Below the pieces are notes generated by a model. It was not told the origin of the DNA. It searched no databases and saw only the letters and a list, made by a program, of their open reading frames with translations. A program made the position numbers and the translations under genes. A stretch of DNA of 64,000 bases, from the NCBI RefSeq assembly GCF_030622045.1, contig NZ_CP130886.1, positions 1,439,557-1,503,556 on the forward strand, read 5' to 3'. Shown here in pieces: positions 60,210-64,000 of this stretch. The stretch's first letter is position 1; every line of letters begins with the position of its first letter. The DNA comes from Planctellipticum variicoloris. GTDB taxonomy: Bacteria; Planctomycetota; Planctomycetia; Planctomycetales; Planctomycetaceae.

Positions 60210-63200
60210 TCAGCGCCCGTCACTCGGCACGCTCAACGGCGGATGCCCCTCACGGACAATCCAGTCTCCGGATGCCTTCAGATCGAGAAATCGCTGCTGC
60301 AGCCCCGAGGGCCAACGGACGATCATCTCGTCGATCGTGTCCGATTCCCCCAGCCCGATCACCAGCCGCCGTTCGTTGCTGGCCTGGTAGCCGTCCCCCG
60401 CAGTGAGCTGTCGCATGACAGTCTTCGAACCGGTTCTCGCGGTCACCGTCGTCCCGAGAGCGTCGCGATTCGAAGTGATTCCGATCAGGCGCAGCGACAA
60501 CGCTCGCCCGGCCTCCGCCGTGGTGTTCGTGAGCAGGGCGGTCTCGTCCTCCAGATGCCCGACGGCGAGATCTTCGCGCCCGTCGCGATTCCAGTCGAGT
60601 CTCGCCGCCGCCCGCCCCAGCCAGCGGCTCTGAAAGTAATTGCCGAGTTCTTCCGGCGGGACCGCAGCAAACTCCCCCCGTCCATTGCCGCGAAACAGTT
60701 GCGGCGGCATCCGGTAGGGGCGTCCGAAACGAGTCAGGTCGTCGAGATGGCCGTTCGCGACAAACAGATCGAGCGATCCGTCGAGATCGACATCCAGAAA
60801 CTGCGTCCCGAAACCCAGCATTTCCAGCGAAGGTTCAGACAACCCCGCGGCGCGCGTGCGGTCCTCAAAGACGCCTGCAACCGGATTCACAAACAGAGTG
60901 TTCGGCTCCGCCAGAAAGTTGGTGATATTCAAATCGATCCGACCGTCGCCGTCGACATCCCCCAGCGCCACTCCCATGCACCCCGTCGCCTTGCCGTCTC
61001 CATTCAACGCCAGCCCGGATTCAATGCCCCGTTCGCGCAGCAGGAATGTTCCATCCGGCGCGGAGTCCCGGACGAAGAAGAAGCTGGGGGTCGTATCGTT
61101 CGCCACAAACACGCTGAGCCGTCCGTCGCCGTCCCCATCCCACGCGGCGATTCCCAGCCCCATCCCCAGCGGCGGCTCATCCAGCGCACTCGCCGTGGCG
61201 TCTATGAATCGACCGTCCCCCGCGTTCAGCCAGAATTGATCCGGCTGCGGGTAGAAATCAAACGGCATGCACATTTTCGTCAATCCGTCGGCGTGCCGGC
61301 AGACCCGATCGAACACGTCGGGCGCCGTGACATAGTTCACGTCGTAAATGTCCGGCAATCCGTCGCCGCTGAGGTCGGCCAGGAGAACGCTCGTCGTCCA
61401 GGCGTCGCCATCAATGCCGGCCCCTGGCGTGACGTCGGTAAACGTCCCATCGCCCTGATTCCGCCACAGCCGGTTGCGGCCGATGTTGGCGACGTACACG
61501 TCCGGGAAGCCGTCAGTATTCCAGTCGCCGATCGTCACCCCCTGCCCGAAACCGTCCTCGACGATTCCGGCACTAAGACTGACGTCAACGAAGCCGGCGT
61601 CGCTCCGATTCTGAAAGAGCCGGTCGCCATGCTCGCGATCGGGAACCCCGGGCGGCCAGGTCTTACCCTGAGAACAGAACAGATCGGGCCGCTCGTCGAG
61701 ATCGAAATCCAGCACGCCGACGCCCCCTCCCGTGAATTCAAACATGCGCTGCGTCGGGGGACCGCCGACGCCGTTGCAAAATCGAAACTGCAGGCCGGCG
61801 GCTCTGGCGTCATCGCGAAATGACAACGGAGTCGTCGATGACGATCCGCTCGCGGTCGGCGCCGCCAGGACGGCCGCCCGTCGTGGCAACGGGTAATGAG
61901 AGAGGTCGACGGAGAGCGCAACATTCGCGCTCTCGGCCATCAGTTGCAGCGGCAGACCGGCAACGCTCTGCTGCAGTCGCTGCAGCACCCTGTGCAGCTC
62001 CGGCCCGCCAACATTCATGGCGACAGCCAGCCGACACCAGCCGTACGCTTCCCACAGCCGGCCGGCCGCCTCAAAGGCCGGCACCAGTTCGCCGAGCAGA
62101 TCGGCCCGGCGTTCCCCTCCCGGAAACAGCACCCGATTCTGCACCTGCTCCAGTTCATAAGCCCGGCGGACCTGGTCGCCGAAGCGCGCAGCTAGCTCCG
62201 TTTCTCCCGCTTCCGTCAACAGCCGGGCCAGCCGGCCCGCCCCCCCCTTCAGCTCGGGCGTCCGCCGCAGGGCCTCCCAGTCGCAGCGAATCGCTGCCGG
62301 CAGATCGCCCGCCTGCTCGGCGATCTGTCCCCGCAGAAACCAGGCCTCCCCTGATGCGTCGGCGCTGGCCGGCAACCCGTGCAGCCAGTCGGCGAAATCC
62401 CCGGCCCGATTCGTCTCAATCAGCAACCGGCCCCGCAGAACGTGCGCCGGAAGGTGATCGCGCTGCCGCCGGAGAGACTCGTCCAGCAGTTCGAGCGCCA
62501 GCTCGATGTGATCGGCCTCCGCGGCCAGCCAGGCCAGCCCGACCAGGGGATTCGGGTCGGCCGGATCGGCGGCCCGGGCCTCTTCGAGCAGCTCCGGATC
62601 ATTCACGATCCCCTCGGACCGGGCCAGCAGTATCAGCAGCTCGGTTTCCTCGCCCGCCTGGATCAGGCGCAGAATGCACTCCTGAGCCTCGCGACGACGG
62701 ATGCAAAGACTCAACAGCTCCGCCAGTCCGGTGTTGGCGCGAACATGTCCCGGATCGATCTCGAGAACCGCGCGGTAAGCCCGTTCGGCATTCCGCAGCC
62801 GATGCAGCCGACGATGCTCCAGCTCGGCCAGCTTCAAAGATGTTTCCAGACGCAGGCGCGGCGCAGCCGGAGCCGACTTCTGCAGATATCCGGCGGCCCG
62901 TACCCACGCCTGCTGCCCGCTCGCACACTCCGCTGCCAGCAGCCCGGCCTCTCCGGAGGCGACATCCCGTTCGAGCACGCGCGCCGCCAGCCGCTCCGCC
63001 TCGGCCAGGCGGCCCCTGCCGCGCTCGCGTCGCGCCTCCGCCAGCACGCGTTCCGGCGGCTCGCGAACCTGGAAAATGCCGAACACGGCCGCCGCAATCA
63101 GCACGCCTGCCAGCGCCGCCGCGAACCCCTTCCAGCCTGTGCCCCCATATCGACGGACACCTTCAGGCGCGACCGCAGTCGCTCCGGATCGAACGCGGTT

Positions 63201-63224
63201 CCGCTTCGACCGCTTACTCGGCAT
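60210..63224 (-). CDS. CRTAC1-like protein: membrane anchor, TPR, FG-GAP repeats, ASPIC/UnbV
   Basis: A 1004-residue protein. A basic N-terminus is followed by one membrane helix (residues about 33-53). Residues about 60-430 form tetratricopeptide-like helices (NAERAYRAVLEIDPGHVRAN). From about 470 there is an FG-GAP/VCBS beta-propeller with Ca-binding-like loops such as DFDLDERPDLF, DWNTDGFPDVY, DVDGDGRIDLNIT and DVDLDGSLDLFV. The C-terminal ASPIC/UnbV domain includes TAGDGYQASNERRLVIGLGE. It would face the cell exterior. It overlaps the next upstream CRTAC1 gene by 11 nt, so the two are translated together. Function unknown; a binding or adhesion role is inferred. Confidence 0.9.
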   Translation of the reverse strand: MPSKRSKRNRVRSGATAVAPEGVRRYGGTGWKGFAAALAGVLIAAAVFGIFQVREPPERVLAEARRERGRGRLAEAERLAARVLERDVASGEAGLLAAECASGQQAWVRAAGYLQKSAPAAPRLRLETSLKLAELEHRRLHRLRNAERAYRAVLEIDPGHVRANTGLAELLSLCIRRREAQECILRLIQAGEETELLILLARSEGIVNDPELLEEARAADPADPNPLVGLAWLAAEADHIELALELLDESLRRQRDHLPAHVLRGRLLIETNRAGDFADWLHGLPASADASGEAWFLRGQIAEQAGDLPAAIRCDWEALRRTPELKGGAGRLARLLTEAGETELAARFGDQVRRAYELEQVQNRVLFPGGERRADLLGELVPAFEAAGRLWEAYGWCRLAVAMNVGGPELHRVLQRLQQSVAGLPLQLMAESANVALSVDLSHYPLPRRAAVLAAPTASGSSSTTPLSFRDDARAAGLQFRFCNGVGGPPTQRMFEFTGGGVGVLDFDLDERPDLFCSQGKTWPPGVPDREHGDRLFQNRSDAGFVDVSLSAGIVEDGFGQGVTIGDWNTDGFPDVYVANIGRNRLWRNQGDGTFTDVTPGAGIDGDAWTTSVLLADLSGDGLPDIYDVNYVTAPDVFDRVCRHADGLTKMCMPFDFYPQPDQFWLNAGDGRFIDATASALDEPPLGMGLGIAAWDGDGDGRLSVFVANDTTPSFFFVRDSAPDGTFLLRERGIESGLALNGDGKATGCMGVALGDVDGDGRIDLNITNFLAEPNTLFVNPVAGVFEDRTRAAGLSEPSLEMLGFGTQFLDVDLDGSLDLFVANGHLDDLTRFGRPYRMPPQLFRGNGRGEFAAVPPEELGNYFQSRWLGRAAARLDWNRDGREDLAVGHLEDETALLTNTTAEAGRALSLRLIGITSNRDALGTTVTARTGSKTVMRQLTAGDGYQASNERRLVIGLGESDTIDEMIVRWPSGLQQRFLDLKASGDWIVREGHPPLSVPSDGR

Positions 63225-64000
63225 GGCCGGTCACCGTCGCGATCACCTCCGAGCATTCCGGGTTTTCGCGCAAGATCCCTCGCGACGAATCCTCGATCAG
63301 CTCCAGTGTGCGATCTGCGGGAACGTCATCGACCTCGGATGTGGCCCCGGACGGCCACTCAACTTTGACCCGCGTCGCCGTCTCCGCCGAGCCGAGTCCG
63401 AACTGCAGCAATCGTTCGTTGCCGGCCATGTACCCGTCCCCTGCGACGAGCTGCTTCGTCCAGCGACGGTCGCCCGCGACGACTTCGACCGTGGCCCCGA
63501 TCGCGTCGCGCGCCGTCGTGCGGGCACTCAGGCGAATATTGAGGAAGTGTCCGGCTTGTGCGGTATCATTCGTGACCAGCCCCGCCCGGTCGCCAATGTG
63601 CGAGACGGCGAAGTCCATGCGGCCGTCGCGGTTCCAGTCGAGTCGCGCCAGTCCGCGTCCCAGCCTCGGCTGAGCGAAGTAGGGACCGACGCCCGCGCCC
63701 TGCAACTCTTCAAAACGCGCGCCGCCGAGATTGCGGAAAAACTGCGGCCGCATGTGGTACTCGCCCCCCTTGTCCCGATAGTCGTCGACGTGGCCGTTGA
63801 CGCCGACCAGGTCAGGCCAGCCGTCGAGATCGGCGTCGAGAAACTGCGCCCCCCAGCCGACGAACGGAAACGTCGGCCCTTTCAGGCCGGCGGTGTTGGC
63901 GGATTCGACGAACAGGCCGGGCGAACTCTGCAAGAACAACGTGCTCCCCTCGTCCTTAAAGGTAGAGACATAGAAGTCGATGCGACCGTCGCCGTCGGCG
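63214..64000 (-). CDS. CRTAC1-like FG-GAP/ASPIC protein, C-terminal part (cut by window edge)
   Basis: The last 261 residues of a second CRTAC1-type protein; the frame stays open to the window edge, so the 5' part is missing. FG-GAP loops are visible at the edge (ADGDGRIDFY) and further in (DADLDGWPDLVGVNGHVDDY, DWNRDGRMDFAVSH). The ASPIC/UnbV domain near the end has QLVAGDGYMAGNERLLQFGL and VKVEWPSGATSEVDDV. It overlaps the downstream CRTAC1 gene by 11 nt. The two have the same C-terminal layout and are likely paralogues from a duplication. Confidence 0.9.
   Translation of the reverse strand, partial: ADGDGRIDFYVSTFKDEGSTLFLQSSPGLFVESANTAGLKGPTFPFVGWGAQFLDADLDGWPDLVGVNGHVDDYRDKGGEYHMRPQFFRNLGGARFEELQGAGVGPYFAQPRLGRGLARLDWNRDGRMDFAVSHIGDRAGLVTNDTAQAGHFLNIRLSARTTARDAIGATVEVVAGDRRWTKQLVAGDGYMAGNERLLQFGLGSAETATRVKVEWPSGATSEVDDVPADRTLELIEDSSRGILRENPECSEVIATVTGHAE

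Overview
The window is a high-GC chromosomal segment that I assign to the Planctomycetota, most likely the Planctomycetales. The grounds are three DUF1549/DUF1553 plus DUF1501 gene pairs, a DUF1559 prepilin-like protein, a HYExAFE-family protein, two CRTAC1-type FG-GAP/ASPIC proteins, a futalosine-pathway gene and a planctomycete-style EF-Tu. No phage, insertion sequence, CRISPR array or plasmid gene was seen.

Layout. Positions 1-10717 (minus strand) hold the classic translation/transcription superoperon. In transcription order it reads tRNA-Thr(UGU), tRNA-Tyr, tRNA-Gly, tRNA-Thr(GGU), tuf, rpmG, tRNA-Trp, secE, nusG, rplK, rplA, rplJ, rplL, rpoB and rpoC (rpoC is cut by the window edge). A sigma-70 family factor with three extra helix-turn-helix segments lies just upstream (10948-12618). 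From 13 to 43 kb there are mixed metabolic and surface genes: three cytochrome-type DUF1549/DUF1553 proteins each paired with a DUF1501 protein, an ABC-F ATPase, mqnD, nadB, a DHDPS-family protein, a creatininase-family amidase, SixA, a D-threonine-aldolase-like enzyme, a C45 acyltransferase/hydrolase, an RluA pseudouridine synthase, and an ECF sigma factor with a short PspA-like protein. From 42 to 52 kb come a ketoacyl-synthase-like operon with a HYExAFE protein, a LarA-like protein that has lost key residues, and envelope genes (murF, murE, uppS, cdsA). From 52 to 64 kb there is a peptide-type ABC importer (binding protein and two permeases, with no ATPase genes), DinB, DUF1559 and two CRTAC1 proteins.

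Unusual material. (1) Seven gene-end loci carry degenerate tandem words with a strict 7-bp period. The words differ between loci but recur kilobases apart, often form inverted arms, and in several places run into the stop codon or last residues of the neighbouring gene. (2) At 36035-36209 a perfect -35 box, a -10 box and an intrinsic terminator enclose about 140 nt with no convincing gene, which is a good small-RNA candidate. (3) A sigma factor appears to lack region 3 but carries a DNA-binding-like N-terminal half. (4) EF-Tu has an altered switch I. (5) The DUF1549/DUF1553 proteins carry a different insert at the same junction in each of the three copies.

Limits. Everything was read by eye from sequence and translations; no database or folding program was run. 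Start codons were chosen from Shine-Dalgarno spacing and family length, and several remain ambiguous by a few codons.
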